From Serilophus lunatus (Eukaryota > Chordata > Aves > Passeriformes > Eurylaimidae), in NCBI GenBank assembly GCA_013399895.1, contig VXBA01003811.1:5083-69082 (forward strand): a DNA stretch of 64,000 nucleotides. Direction: 5' to 3'. The position numbers and the translations under genes are program-made. The notes beneath the pieces are model-generated. The model was not told the DNA's origin, made no database searches, and worked only from the letters and a program-made list of their open reading frames with translations. Every line of letters begins with the position of its first letter. Position 1 is the first letter of the stretch. Of this stretch, positions 10,402-22,062 are shown piece by piece.

Positions 10402-10640
10402 TTCATAGAATCATGGCATGATTGGACTTGGAATGGATCTTAAAGATCACCCCCTTCCAATCCATTGCCACAGGCAGGGACACCTTCCGCTAGACTAGGC
10501 TGCTCCAAGTCCTGTCCAAACTGGCCTTGAATGTCTCCAGGGATGGGGCTTCCAGAGCCTGTCTGAGCAACTTGTGCCAGAGCCTCACTACTCTCACAGG
10601 AAAAAAAATTTCTTCCTAATATCCAATCTAAATCTGTCCA
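10402..10640 (-). mobile_element. CR1 LINE 3' fragment
   Basis: Recognised by the antisense CR1 3' block (GGAATGGATCTTAAAGATCA, then the CAGGGACACCTTCC and TCCAGGGATGGGG motifs, then TTTCTTCCTAATATC). It is diverged. Confidence 0.85.
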
Positions 10641-10817
10641 ATGTCAGAACTTAGTGTTAACAGTGAGGGATAATTATCCCTCGGAGACAGGGTTAGGTGG
10701 GACAAAAATCTTGTCAGAAACTCTGTTAAGGTTCCAGGCAATCAACACACACTTTCAATTAGTATAAAAGCTGATTGAGTTTTGTCCTGTTTGCACATCC
10801 AGAAAACATGGTAGGAA

Positions 10818-10918
10818 GTACCTGGTCTAGTGGGAGGTGTCCCTGTCCATGGCAGGGGGTTGAAACTGGATGAGTTTTAAGGTCCCTTCCAATTCAAACA
10901 ATCCTGTGATTCTATGAA
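10818..10918 (+). mobile_element. CR1 LINE 3' end fragment
   Basis: It has the sense CR1 terminus: GTCTAGTGGGAGGTGTCCCTG, then TTTTAAGGTCCCTTCCAA, ending GTGATTCTATG. Confidence 0.85.
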
Positions 10919-11545
10919 AACATCTGGCATTTTTTTCTACAGATTACTGATTTCTATTTTTAAAAAGTGCCATTCAATGTGGTTGGTGTGTTATCTTGAG
11001 TCCTATGTTCAGATAATATACATCTTGGTCTGGCAGAGTCAGCCCTTTCCTCAGAAACTGTGAGAACTGCACAGAAAAAAAATATCTCATCCTCCCAGGA
11101 CATTGGACTTATGGGTGTCATAACTCACCCCATTCCCTGAGGTACTGAAATCTGAATTAGAACCTTGGCACAAAAATAGATTTACATGTTCTTTTTTTTT
11201 TTTTTTTTTCAATCTGGTAAGAACAAAACCTGTGGTTCTTTTGCTCCCTCTCAACCAGCTGCTAATTTAGACACGGTAGGCAGAGAATTGTCATGAGAAG
11301 TGGGTTAAAAAGAAGAGAGGAACAAGCCAAAATAAGATTTACTGTGAACCATATCATTGAACCATCTAATCATCATGAATCCTCTGTTCTCTTTTCATGA
11401 AACACAAGGAGATAGACTTCCAAAAGCACCCAAAAGGTGACAGATTGAATCATTATTGTTTCATCCCAGCACTCCAGGCGCAATGACCACATTTCTGCAT
11501 GGATACATGCAGGAGAAATGTGTGATGCAGGGAATTGCAATGCCC

Positions 11546-11646
11546 AGTTGGACAGAAATTGGAGCAGCCTGCTCTAGCAGATGGTATCCCTGCCCATGGC
11601 TTTAAGGTCCCTTCCAGCCCACACCATTCCAGGATTCTATGATTCC
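11546..11646 (+). mobile_element. CR1 LINE 3' end fragment
   Basis: Sense CR1 terminus with GAGCAGCCTGCTCTAGCAG, CTTTAAGGTCCCTTCCAG and a final GATTCTATGATTC. Confidence 0.85.
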
Positions 11647-14170
11647 CTTTGGGGCTCACTAGAAGCAGGGAACTTCTGGCACTGCACTAGACTCAGAGAG
11701 TGACAGATGATCCCATTCTCAGCTCTTGTGGGACTTCAAGGGCCTCTTACATTAAGACTTGCGGCTGTTCCTCCATCACCACCTGCTTCTGGGGTGGCCA
11801 CAAATGATCAGATTTTGATTCACAGCAGAAATCAGCTGAAGCAGCCTCAAATTCTGTGCAGCAATTCTGCTGCAAGGACAGAGGAAGAAACAGTGGTTAA
11901 AGTGGTTTCCTGGCCTTTAGAAGACCCAACACAGTCCCTATCTCTGCCACGAACTCTGTGCTGCCTGAAGCAAATTTCCAGTTCATGTGGAGATGTCATG
12001 AACATTGGAGTGCCACCGTATTCCCTTGAAAAATCTGAACTCTTGTCTCCAAGGCACATTCAAGACAAGAACTTACTTCCTCAATAAAACTGACTACTGA
12101 AAGCGCCCAAGCAGCAGCCTGAGTCTAGGTGATCTTTTGCCCTCTTGGAATCAACTTTCAAGTGATTTGTCTGCAAAACCTGCCTGTAGTTCTTGAGGCA
12201 AGTGTCAGCCTGAACAATTCTGGCACCACTTAGACTATGGACAGAAAGTTATGGTATTGTAACACCAGGTTTCTAAATAATGACATTTGATATTACAGAG
12301 GTGTATTTAGAACAATTTCCTAGCATTTGTTCAGGAAAAAGCGTTCCTGGAATGAATCTCCTCTTATCTTGGAAATGACTATGACAATTTCTGATCCAAA
12401 GCAAATTCCTAACCATCAAGAGAAGGAAATATTTGATCTTCTCCTTTCCTTCCCCTCACCATTTCCCCCAAAGCCTGACAGAAAGCATTAGAATGCAAAG
12501 GCAAAGATCCATCTAGGAATTTCTCACCTTTTCGTGGGCTCCTTGGAATTTCAGTGACTGTTTTGCAGCAACTGCCTGGTGTGGATCTGCTGGGTGACGC
12601 TGTCACCTGAATTTTGTGTCATGGGGTCCAGACAAGGTCCTTGTGCCACTACTGCAGCGCTGGGCTCCTCAGACTCTTTAAAAAGCCTTGGTGACATCCA
12701 CCAGCCAATCGTGTGTGTGACCACTTAGATTTGAACCACTTCCCCCTCCCTCCCCTCTTTGCAATGTCATGGAAACATTTTTTTTTTGCCACTTCTCCCT
12801 TTTTCAGCCAGTCTTGTCCATACCAACCTATCCCTTGCCTCTCGCATTGATGTTTCCTGCCTGTGTCCTTGAGACTCTCTGGTTTCACAGCCCCTGAAGA
12901 TGATGCTCTACTGCTGCTCAGGGTCACATAGAAATTGTCAGTTCTCTGCCATAACACCCTTGCTGATTGTTTCACAACCTCCCTCAGCACAGCTTCTCAC
13001 TCCTGTTGTCCCTGGCCAACCACAACACACCCATCACCACAGTGTCCTCTCCTGACCAATCCAGCACCCTACTTAGTCCTTATTGCTTCATCCAACCTTC
13101 CTTGGATGACAGTCCACCCAAACTTCACACCTCAGCAGCTACAAATTCCCAACCTCTGCTTGTGCTGCCTTCAGTACCTAATTCTAGTGTCTTCCAATGC
13201 AACTCTACACCCCACCTGCCACTTCAGTCTTTCAGCACAGGCACACACCTCAGCGCCACACCTCAGGCACTTCTGATTTCACAAAACCCCCAAGAGAATC
13301 CTCCAGCCTTTCACTTCCAGTTTCACAACTTCCCCTCAAAACACCCTAAGCCCCATCCTGGCCACCTTCAAACTCACAGCTCTTCCCCACACAGAATTCG
13401 CTCCCATCCATCATCCACCTTCTCATCCTGCACACCCCACATCCACGAGGACTCCCATCACAGTGTCCAGACCCACCTGCCAAAGGAAATGGAGTGAAAA
13501 CAGAGAAAACACCTTTCTCCTTTCCCACCAGAAGTTCCTTGCGGGGGACTGTTTCACAACAGGAGATACCAACAACTCTTGATTTTAACTTGTGCATTAA
13601 TCACTTCTGCTGGTCCATTCAGCCAGCAAAACAAAGGGAGAGGAATGTGATGTCAGCCAAATTATTGCCATGTGTGGCAGCGGTACTCAAATGGGCAGAT
13701 CCTGCCCAAATTTGCTTAGCAAGTCGGATACACATTTGTTCATCTTCCTCTTCCTTTCCCAAAGATTGTAAGACCGTTTTTACTTTCTTACCCAATACTA
13801 TTTCCTACAGGGTTTACTGGTAACCCTTGTTAACCTGGACAAGCCTCCAGTGTAAAATGATATTTAAATTAAAACATTTAATATTTAAATTGTATTTAAA
13901 TTAAAATACTATTTCCAACCATAGCAGTATTTAACCTCCTCAATAACTTCAGGATTTTCATTTTCTCTGCATGGAACACTGGCATTCTGTCCCAGGAGAT
14001 CGTCATATTACCTTGGTTGTTATTGGGTCATTCTAAATTTCAAGAAATGTCAACAAAGCAAAGAAGTGGGCAGTGGATGAAACTCTTTATTGATGCCCAC
14101 AAGTCAGAAGTTAAAAATACACAGTAAACTAGACAGCAGTGATAAGTCTGAGTTGAAGTGATGTATAAAT
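11647..14170. other. Intergenic; no gene recognised
   Basis: No supported gene. It includes a C-rich, G-poor stretch at about 12,940-13,480 that leaves open frames on both strands by composition alone. The longest (12,967-13,497) has no ATG at its head, is rich in Ser, Pro and His, and shows no domain. Confidence 0.55.
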
Positions 14171-14415
14171 TCATAGAATCCTAGAGGGGTTTGGGTTGGA
14201 AGGGACCTTAAAGCTCACTTCATTCCACTCCCCTGCCATGGGCAGGGACACCTTCCACTGTCCCAGGTTGCTCCAAGCCCCATCCCAGCCTCACCTTGGA
14301 CACTTCCAGGGATGGGGCAGCCACAGCTTCTCTGGGCAACCTGTGCCAGAGCCTCATCACCCTCACAGGGAAGAATTTCTTCCCAACCTTCAACCTAAAC
14401 TACCTCTTTTTCAGC
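14171..14415 (-). mobile_element. CR1 LINE 3' fragment
   Basis: Antisense CR1: GGGTTGGAAGGGACCTTAAA, CCATGGGCAGGGACACC, GGATGGGGCAGCCACAGC, then CACAGGGAAGAATTTCTTCC. It is well preserved. Confidence 0.92.
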
Positions 14416-15020
14416 TTAAAACCTTTCACGTGAATTTATCAGGTGAATCAATGCCTGGAGAAATCCGTTTCTTTCCACAGGAAAGTCTGGAGTTGCAAAG
14501 ACTTAACTCAGCTGCCTTCCACAGATGTACAAGAGCTGACTTCCTCCCCCTCCCTCCCTTGGTTTCCTAAGTTGTAAAATAAGGATTTTTTTTTTTTTTA
14601 CTTACTCTGTAATTCACTGACCTTTGCTGAAACGTGCAAGTTCTTGCAAAAGGTTTTATCCACTGGGCTGCCAGTGATGAAATTTCATGTAAAATAGAGA
14701 CTTGGAGAGTCAGCAAGAGGTGACCCAGGCCATCTTTTATCTCTATTCTACTTACTAGTAGATATCTCTTGATTTTTTATCTTTTTTAATAAATATTCAT
14801 GCTTCACATGTTTTATTTTTGAACAAGAACCAATTTAAAAGTCCTGTTTTATTTCTCACAAAACTATAAAGCCAAAGCAGTAGATTCAATGGGCCTCTAG
14901 ACTTGGAAAAAACATAAATCCTGGTTTCATGATGGATTCTGGGAATGGTTAACAGGACTAGGCCATATCACGTGCTTGTCCAGTTTAATGTTCAGCTCAT
15001 ACACTGGCTGTTATTTCAAA

Positions 15021-15206
15021 GAACCACGGAATCATTCAGTTGGAAAATCCCTCTAAGATCATTGAGTCCAGTCATCCTCCCAGCACTGAAAAAAGGCCAC
15101 TAAACCATGTCCCCAAGAGCCATAACCAGACAAGTTGTAAATCCCTTGACCACCCTGACAATGAAGAAATTTTTCCTAACATCTAATCCAAACTTCCCCT
15201 GCCAGA
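15021..15206 (-). mobile_element. CR1-type LINE fragment, other subfamily
   Basis: Antisense motifs of a second CR1-type 3' end: GTTGGAAAATCCCTCTAAGA, TCATTGAGTCCAGTC, CACTAAACCATGTCCC, GAAGAAATTTTTCCTAACAT. Confidence 0.75.
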
Positions 15207-15274
15207 ACAGGATTAATTTCTCCTCCTTCCCACCTTTGTTTCATTGAGCCTTCACACCTCCCTCCTCCAGCCCC

Positions 15275-15396
15275 AAGAGCCTTTGAGAGGAGAGATTTCC
15301 TCGGAGAGGGTGGAGGAGTTCTGCGTAAACAGGGAATGAAGCCCTTGAGGTGGGAGATTTCCTTGGAGATGGCTGAGGAGTGCTACTTAAACAGTT
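15275..15396. repeat. Two-copy tandem repeat, about 62-bp period
   Basis: The stretch containing GAGATTTCCTCGGAGAGGG (from 15,292) is repeated imperfectly 62 bases later as GAGATTTCCTTGGAGATGG. Both copies run on to a shared TAAACAG. Confidence 0.65.
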
Positions 15397-16294
15397 CTTC
15401 TCTCAGCCTTCTCTCAGCTTGCTAGGTTGTATGTGCATCCTTCAGTGCCCACCCATCTCCAAGCTGTCTCCAAACCAGCTCTCACGGGGAGAAAACACAA
15501 AGACACAGCTGGTGATACAGGAAGACAAGGAACTAAATTAGTTGGGATTATAAAAGTAAAAAGCATCTCCTAAGTAAGTGCTGGAAGCTTTCCAGAACCT
15601 GTTCTATGTTCTTTAAAGGCTCTGGGCTTTAACTCATTCCTACAAGGACAGGCAGGTGTTGAGAAGATAAAGTCTTACAGTCCTTACACAAAAAAAAATA
15701 GATCTCCAAGCACAGAGGAGGTAAGTTTTCCACATTCTCTGAATCCTTTCCCTTCCTCTTGTCTTTCCTTTTCCTGCTTTCCTTTCCTTATTTTGCCCTC
15801 TTCTACTTTAACAAATGTGAAAATATGGAAAGAATTTTTCACCAAACAATTTCTTCTTTGGCCAGAACCATGTACAGAGACAGTTCTGCAGTCCCAAATT
15901 AAGGTATTTTATTCTGTTTCCCATTAACCACCTGAAATTTTAGGGGGAAACACTTGCAATAAGAAGATGGTACAATTTCTCACTCTTTTCTTAAATTATA
16001 GCAGTACATACTGTATTTATTTTATATTGCAGTTGATTGAATTATACCCCTACTCCATTCCTGAAAAGATACTTCTAGGGATAAGACACATAAGGTTTAC
16101 TTCCTTTCCCAAATATCTTTTACCTTCTGCCAGTACAATTGTAAGCACAGGAAAAGTCCCAAACTTTCCCAACTTCCTCTCTAGGCTTCACTTTGTGGGT
16201 TTGAGAGCAATTTTGGGGTTTCTCCATTTTCATTGTTTCCTGTGGATGCTTGAGCAGCTTTTTTTTCTGCACAGGAGTTTCTGATTTTGCCATA

Positions 16295-16421
16295 GCAAAA
16301 ACCTGGACCAGATGGATCCAATCCCAGAAAGATCTAGTGGGTGGCAGGGACACAGACTTTGGAACTAGATGGTTTTAAAGATACCTTCCAGGCCAAATCA
16401 TTCCAGGATTCTGTGATTCTA
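16295..16421 (+). mobile_element. CR1 LINE 3' end fragment
   Basis: It is a diverged sense CR1 terminus: GATCTAGTGGGTGGCAGGGAC, GGTTTTAAAGATACCTTCC, ending GATTCTGTGATTCTATT. Confidence 0.7.
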
Positions 16422-16680
16422 TTGGTGAAGTCTCATGCAAGGAAATTAAATATGTAGAGGGGGAAGGAAATAAAACCAACAAAAAACTCCAACCAAACAA
16501 AAAAAATACAAGCAAAGAAAAAAGCCTTGATAAACTTAATTCTAATCCCAAGTATTTCTTAGTGTGAATGCAATTCTGACAAAGAATTAATTTAAAATAA
16601 TGAAAAAACCTGATGTATCATTTTGCCTTTGTTTTTCCATGTTTCCAGGCTCTGTGTTGAATATCCCCCAACAGATCAAC

Positions 16681-17616
16681 ATGGAGAATGCCAGCAGTGT
16701 GAAGGAATTCATCCTCCTGGGCCTCTCAGAGAACCCAGGAGTGCAGAAGATATATTTTGTGATGTTTTTGGTTTTCTACCTGATCACTGTGGCAGGAAAC
16801 CTACTCATAGTGATCACTGTCATCAGCAGCCAGCACCTCAACTCCCCCATGTACTTCTTCCTCTGCTACCTGTCCTTTGTGGACATCTCCTACTCCTCCA
16901 CCACGGCTCCCAAAATGATCACCGGCCTCCTGGTGGGAAGCAAAACCATCTCCTTCGCGGGCTGCATGACGCAGCTGTTTGGGTTTCATTTCTTTGGCTG
17001 CACGGAGATCTTCCTCCTCACTGCCATGGCCTATGACCGCTACGTTGCCATCTGCAGGCCCCTCCATTACACCGCCCTCATGACGCGGCGTGTGTGCGGC
17101 CGCCTGGTGATGAGCTCGTGGGTGGGGGGCTTCCTGCACTCCACCCTGCAGACCCTGCTGACCACTCGCCTCCCCTTCTGTGGCCCAAACAAAGTCAACC
17201 ACTACTTCTGTGATGTCCACCCCCTGCTCCACCTGGCCTGCGCCGACACCCACGTCCTGGCCGCCGCTGTGGTGGTCAGTGGTGGGGCGATAGCTCTGAG
17301 CTGTTTCATCTTTCTGGTCGTGTCCTATGTTGTCATCCTGGTTTCCCTGAGAGGCCAAAGATCTGTTGGTTGGCACAAGGCCCTCTCCACGTGTGGGTCC
17401 CACATCACTGTGGTGATCCTATTCTTTGGGCCGTGCACATTCGTCTACATCCGCCCGTCCAGTGACCTGGCAGAGGACAAGAACGTGGCCGTGTTCTACT
17501 CAGTCATCTCACCCATGCTGAATCCACTTATCTACACACTCCGAAATGAGGAGGTGAAGAGAGCCATGAGAAAACTGTGGAGCACAAAAGTGGGAAGTGA
17601 AAATGGAACGGTGTAG
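16681..17616 (+). CDS. Olfactory receptor, class II, family 4-like
   Basis: A 311-residue odorant receptor in one coding exon, which would act in the ciliary membrane of olfactory neurons through the Golf-cAMP pathway. Visible hallmarks are EFILLGLSE before TM1, GN in TM1, PMYFFLCYLS in TM2, a TM3 ending MAYDRYVAICRPLHY, the paired cysteines of the EC2 loop around HYFCDVHPLLHLAC, KALSTCGSHI in TM6 and PMLNPLIYTLRN in TM7. FFGCTEIFLL before the DRY motif is typical of family 4. An upstream in-frame ATG at 16,600 is probably not used: a good splice acceptor (TTTTTCCATGTTTCCAG, ending near 16,648) separates it from the start chosen here, as usual for ORs with a 5' UTR intron. All key residues are present, so it is probably functional. 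Confidence 0.93.
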   Translation: MENASSVKEFILLGLSENPGVQKIYFVMFLVFYLITVAGNLLIVITVISSQHLNSPMYFFLCYLSFVDISYSSTTAPKMITGLLVGSKTISFAGCMTQLFGFHFFGCTEIFLLTAMAYDRYVAICRPLHYTALMTRRVCGRLVMSSWVGGFLHSTLQTLLTTRLPFCGPNKVNHYFCDVHPLLHLACADTHVLAAAVVVSGGAIALSCFIFLVVSYVVILVSLRGQRSVGWHKALSTCGSHITVVILFFGPCTFVYIRPSSDLAEDKNVAVFYSVISPMLNPLIYTLRNEEVKRAMRKLWSTKVGSENGTV

Positions 17617-17876
17617 GCCTGTGGTCATGTTTCCAAAGGATCAGAGAAAATTGAGCATCCTTTCACTACAGTTTCTTCTGTGACAATTCCCCAAGAACTG
17701 CCTTTCAAAGAGCAGCTTCCTGTAAGCTCCTGTTGTAACCAGGAAAGGACTAAAGGTTCATTTTTTGATGAGAAAGACATTGTGAAGTGTGTGATGGGCT
17801 GGCATTCCCCGTCTACTCCCTGTCAACAAGCACAGGTCCATGGGCCTCCTGAGCAGCAACTGAACAGAACTGTTTA

Positions 17877-17882
17877 AATAAA
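17877..17882 (+). promoter_or_regulatory. Poly(A) signal candidate for the first OR gene
   Basis: AATAAA, about 260 bases after the stop at 17,616. Confidence 0.4.
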
Positions 17883-18045
17883 TGCTGTCAAAAATACTGA
17901 AAGGGTTGTCTAGGTAGGGCAACCAATTAAAAACCTCACAAAAACCTGATATCATGCAGTAATTGGGTCCTTTGTTGATGCAGGTATCAAGAGATAAAAC
18001 TTCACCCCTTCCAACGACACCTCAGCAAATCCTTCCTGCAGTGTC
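17883..18045. other. Intergenic, nothing recognised
   Basis: No feature was seen between the OR 3' end and the next CR1 fragment. Confidence 0.4.
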
Positions 18046-18155
18046 CCATGCCAGGTTGAACAGGATTTGGAGCAACCTGCTCTAGTGCAAAGTGCCCCTG
18101 CCCATGGCAAGGGGGAATAAGATGGTCTTTAAGGTCCCTTCCAACCCAAACACTT
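18046..18155 (+). mobile_element. CR1 LINE 3' end fragment
   Basis: Sense CR1: GGAGCAACCTGCTCTAGTG, CCCCTGCCCATGGCAAGGGG, GGTCTTTAAGGTCCCTTCCA. Confidence 0.88.
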
Positions 18156-19849
18156 ATTGATTAATTACATATTTATCCTGTAATCCTATTTACTTCTGCT
18201 ATCACTGCTCTCATCCTTCCAACTATCCCCTCTATCCTTCATCTCTGCCTCAAGTTTTTTATTTCCATATTTAGACTAACACAGAATCACAGACCTAATG
18301 CAAGACACTTTGCTGACTGTTAGAAATTAAGGACTTACCAAAAGAGGTTTTTGGAGTCACAAATTCACGTGAGCTATTCCAGTAGGGAAGACAACTCCTT
18401 AACCAATAAAGCACATTCCCCACACAAGGCAGGGAGTGTGTTTTCCACACAGCAAAAGCTGGTCCACTTCTTATTCTAGGAGGGAAAAGAACAAATATCA
18501 GGGTAAAAGACCAATCCAGGCAGTACCAGACAAAGCTGACACAGGGTGATAAGCTCACAGCAGCTCAGTGTTCATCTCCTGGGCCACAATGAGACAGGAG
18601 ACTCTGGTCCTTACTTTTCCAGCAGAAAACCACCAGAGCACCCGACTGAGGAAGGAAAATTTCTGCCTGGAGCCACCCACCTTTATTTCTTCACTTACAT
18701 TCCCTGTAAGCATCTGCATCTGTGTCACATTAATGTGATTTAAGTAGGGTTGCAGGTGACCAGGTGTTCCCAGTCCAAGAAAGGGCTGATTACTTTTATA
18801 TTTATATATGCACACACACAAAGAAAAAAAAATTACATATGTTAAAAATAAATATATTTTTAAATCTTTGGCAGTGAACTCTAGTGTTCTGGAGTTTTTT
18901 AAGGTCTCATTTTTGAGAGCTGCTAGGCAAACATTCCCCTTAACTTATAGAAGGTGTCACTGAAAACAGCATTAGCCTGCTCTTTGTTTACTTAAGAATT
19001 CTTATAAGGACTTCATACTTGAGCTAAAAAGTTGCTTCTGTGCTTTGTACAGTGGCAGCAAAAATACTTTTTAGGCAGGGAAGGCTCACTACAAACCTTT
19101 TTAAATGTTTTTGAAGTAATTTCCTGTGTTACTTCTTGTTTCAAATTTGTATATCAGGCATCTAAGGGATAACATCTGTGATATTTTGTGGGGGTAAGAG
19201 CAAGTGAATAAGAAATAAGGATGCAGATGAGAAATATTAACTTAGGACAGAAAGCAGAATTTATATCTATTTATATGAATTTATATAAATGTCCTATGTA
19301 AGAGACATCTTTACTCAAACACCTCCCTCCAGAGACTACCCTAACAAGTATCCAAAGAACAATTTTAGCTCCCTGTCCACTGATGATTTCTGACAAAACT
19401 TTGTTTGCCTCTGGGATCTCATTACTCCTGATAGTCTTGTGCTTCTGCCGGGTGATTTACCTGAATTATTTCTGCTACAGAAATAATTGTTCTTGTGGAT
19501 GCTCTTGAAGGTTGGTTTTTTTGCAGAGTGGGGAATGCAGACAGAGAGTTGGGCTGTTCTTTTAGCCACTGCAGGGCTCGGAGATGGCAGAGATATGGAC
19601 TTGCTTTGACAATTTCTGAGCAGTAAATTGCAGCTGAGACATTCTGACTAAACTTCCTGAAATGGTTTGAGGAGGTCATCAGAGGAGCAAAAGCCAGGAA
19701 GCTCTCAGTGTGAGTGTTCTGAGATTGTCCCTTTGTTTTGTCCAGGTCTGACTGAAATCTGGCCTTTGAAAAGCAGCGTTTCTGGTGAGTGACTTTTGTG
19801 GGGTTTATTTTATGATTTAGAAAAAAAACCCCAAACCTCAGTTACAGAT
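18156..19849. other. Intergenic, AT-rich, no gene seen
   Basis: No coding pattern or recognised repeat. It holds a short AT/CA-rich simple stretch at about 18,797-18,830. Confidence 0.5.
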
Positions 19850-19990
19850 TTAGAATCACAGAATGGTTTGGGATGGAAGGGACCTTAAGGACCATCTTGT
19901 TCTGACTACTCTGCCATGGGCAGGGACACCTTCCATGAGACACGCTTGCTCCAAGCTCTGTCCAACCCTGTCTGGAGCATTTCCATGAAT
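19850..19990 (-). mobile_element. CR1 LINE 3' end fragment
   Basis: Antisense CR1: AGAATCACAGAATGGTTTGG, GGAAGGGACCTTAAGGACCA, CATGGGCAGGGACACCTTCC. Confidence 0.9.
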
Positions 19991-20406
19991 ATCTTGCACT
20001 AGTGATCCTTGTGGAGCACATGGGACTGCTGCGAAGGTGAATTTGTGTGTGTTTGTCAGTAAAGAGGGTCACCAGCAGCTCATTCATTACTCCAGTGTCA
20101 CTACAGGAGTATTTATGAGGTGTGCAGGACTAAGTCCAGAACCTGGGTATTATTTCTACCACCCTCCTCAATAAATAATCTGAGCTTGTACAAATACCAG
20201 TAATACATTCTGACTTGAATATCACTGTTATTCCTTGAGGAAAGCATTGGCTTTAAATTGAAACTATCCCAAAAAGACAGCAAAGGAAATATGCTGCATA
20301 TTTAACATGCCAGAGATCAGTGTGAGCATGTCCTCACAATGTTTCAAGTTTAATATCATGACTGGTGTCTCTTTTCTGTGCTCCAGGTCCTGCCTTGGTG
20401 GTGTCT

Positions 20407-21336
20407 ATGGAAAACACAAACATCACAGAGTTCATCCTCCATGGGCTGACACAAGACAGGACAGTAGCAAAAGTGTGCTTCTTGTTGTTTTTACTCTTCT
20501 ACACCACCATAATTTTTGGAAACCTGCTCATCATCATTACTATAAGGACAAGCGAACAGCTGAACTCGCCCATGTACTTCTTCCTGAGCTACTTGTCTTT
20601 TGCAGACATCAGCTACTCCACTGCCACAGCTCCCAAACTCATCCATGACCTTCTAGTGGAGGAGAAGACCATCTCCTTTGTGGGCTGCATGGCTCAGCTG
20701 TTCGGGACCCACTTCTTTGGGTGCTCTGAGATGTTCCTCCTCACAGCGATGGCCTATGACCGCTGCATTGCCATCTGCAAACCACTTCACTACACGAGGA
20801 TCATGAGCAAGCGGGTCTGTGGCTCCTTGGTGGCAGCCTCGGGGCTGGGTGGCTTTGTGCACTCCCTGGTGCAGACCCTGCTGGTCCTCCAGCTGCCCTT
20901 TTGTGGGCCCAACAACAGGATCGACCACTATTTCTGTGATATCCACCCTCTGCTGGCGCTGGCCTGCACTGACACCCACACCATCAGCGTCAGCATGGGT
21001 GTGAACAGCGGTGGGATTTCCCTGGTCTGTTTCGTTGTCCTTGCAGTGTCCTATGCTCTTATCCTGGTTTCCTTGAGAACACGGTCTCCCAAAGAGCAGC
21101 TCAAAGCTCTCTACACGTGCACTTCCCACGTCACCGTCGTGGTGTTGTTCTTTGGGCCGTGCGTTTTCATCTACATGCGTCGCTCCACCACCTTCCCAGC
21201 TGACAAGGTGGTCTCTGTGTTCTACACCATCATCACCCCCATGCTCAACCCCTTCATCTACACCCTGAGAAACCACGAGGTGAAAAATGGCATGAAAACG
21301 TTGTGGACCAGGACAGTGAGGAGGAGTGAGCAATGA
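20407..21336 (+). CDS. Olfactory receptor, class II, family 4-like, DRC variant
   Basis: A 309-residue single-exon odorant receptor with MENTNITEF (N-glycosylation site NIT), GN in TM1, PMYFFLSYLSFADISYS in TM2, FFGCSEMFLLTAMAYDRC at the TM3 end, EC2 cysteines in HYFCDIHPLLALAC, KALYTCTSHV in TM6 and PMLNPFIYTLRNHEVK in TM7. The DRY motif reads DRC, an uncommon change at the G-protein switch; everything else is intact. The start is the first ATG after a strong acceptor (TCTTTTCTGTGCTCCAG, ending at 20,387). It lies 3 kb downstream of the previous OR on the same strand and is similar to it, so the two are probably old tandem duplicates. Confidence 0.93.
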   Translation: MENTNITEFILHGLTQDRTVAKVCFLLFLLFYTTIIFGNLLIIITIRTSEQLNSPMYFFLSYLSFADISYSTATAPKLIHDLLVEEKTISFVGCMAQLFGTHFFGCSEMFLLTAMAYDRCIAICKPLHYTRIMSKRVCGSLVAASGLGGFVHSLVQTLLVLQLPFCGPNNRIDHYFCDIHPLLALACTDTHTISVSMGVNSGGISLVCFVVLAVSYALILVSLRTRSPKEQLKALYTCTSHVTVVVLFFGPCVFIYMRRSTTFPADKVVSVFYTIITPMLNPFIYTLRNHEVKNGMKTLWTRTVRRSEQ

Positions 21337-21899
21337 CAGAACACGGTGCATGTTTGCAAAAAGACATGAGCTAAAGATGCCATGGGGAGGGGGAAAAAGC
21401 CCTGGTATTAGGTGCAAGTTTGGTTATTGCTGATACCAATTAAAGGAGGGAAATCTTCTCTCTTCCCCCTGTCAGTGTAATTTCCAGTAAAATTACTACT
21501 ATTCTTATAGCTCAATATTAATATCATGATTCAAATGCTCATCAGGGTAAGGGTTAAAAGCTTTCCTATGGTGGTGAGTCTGAATGCTCTCAATTTTATT
21601 TATTTGCTACTTTCTGGTGAATGTGCTGTCTCCTTCAGCTTTGTTCTCCCTTCTGCCTCTGATCCCTCAAACACTGACCTAAGGTGTTCAGTGCCAACAA
21701 CTGAAAACATGTAAATTAATGCCCAAGTCCAAAACCCACTCCTGTGCTATAAACACAAAATTATGGCTATTCTTCATTAGACCCATTTTATTTAAAGGAG
21801 GCCTGCTGTCTAACACCTTTCTGGGACCTTCATCTTGTCAGAGGTGACCTTTATCAGGGCAGCAATCTGAGCATGGTTAAAGAGCACAGATATGGTCCA

Positions 21900-22062
21900 T
21901 ATGTCTATTGGAGCACTTCTGCTCTGGGAGAGCTGGGGGTATTCAACCTGCAGAAGGCTCTAGGGACACCTTAGAGCCCCTTCTAGTGCCTTAAGGAGCT
22001 CCGAGAGAGCTGGAGAGGGACTTTGGAGAAAAGCCTGGAGTGACAGGACAGGGGGGACAAGA
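21900..22062 (+). mobile_element. CR1 LINE internal 3' UTR fragment
   Basis: Sense CR1 upstream block: GGGAGAGCTGGGGGTATTCA, AGAGCCCCTTCTAGTGCC, GAGAGAGCTGGAGAGGGAC, GAGTGACAGGACAGGGGG. It lacks the terminal part. Confidence 0.85.

Noticed and set aside
12967..13497. A 176-codon open frame
   Set aside because: No ATG at its head, low-complexity Ser/Pro/His composition, and equally open frames on the other strand in G-poor DNA.
16600..16680. A 27-residue N-terminal extension of the first OR
   Set aside because: A splice acceptor lies inside it, and ORs start close to the EFILLG motif.
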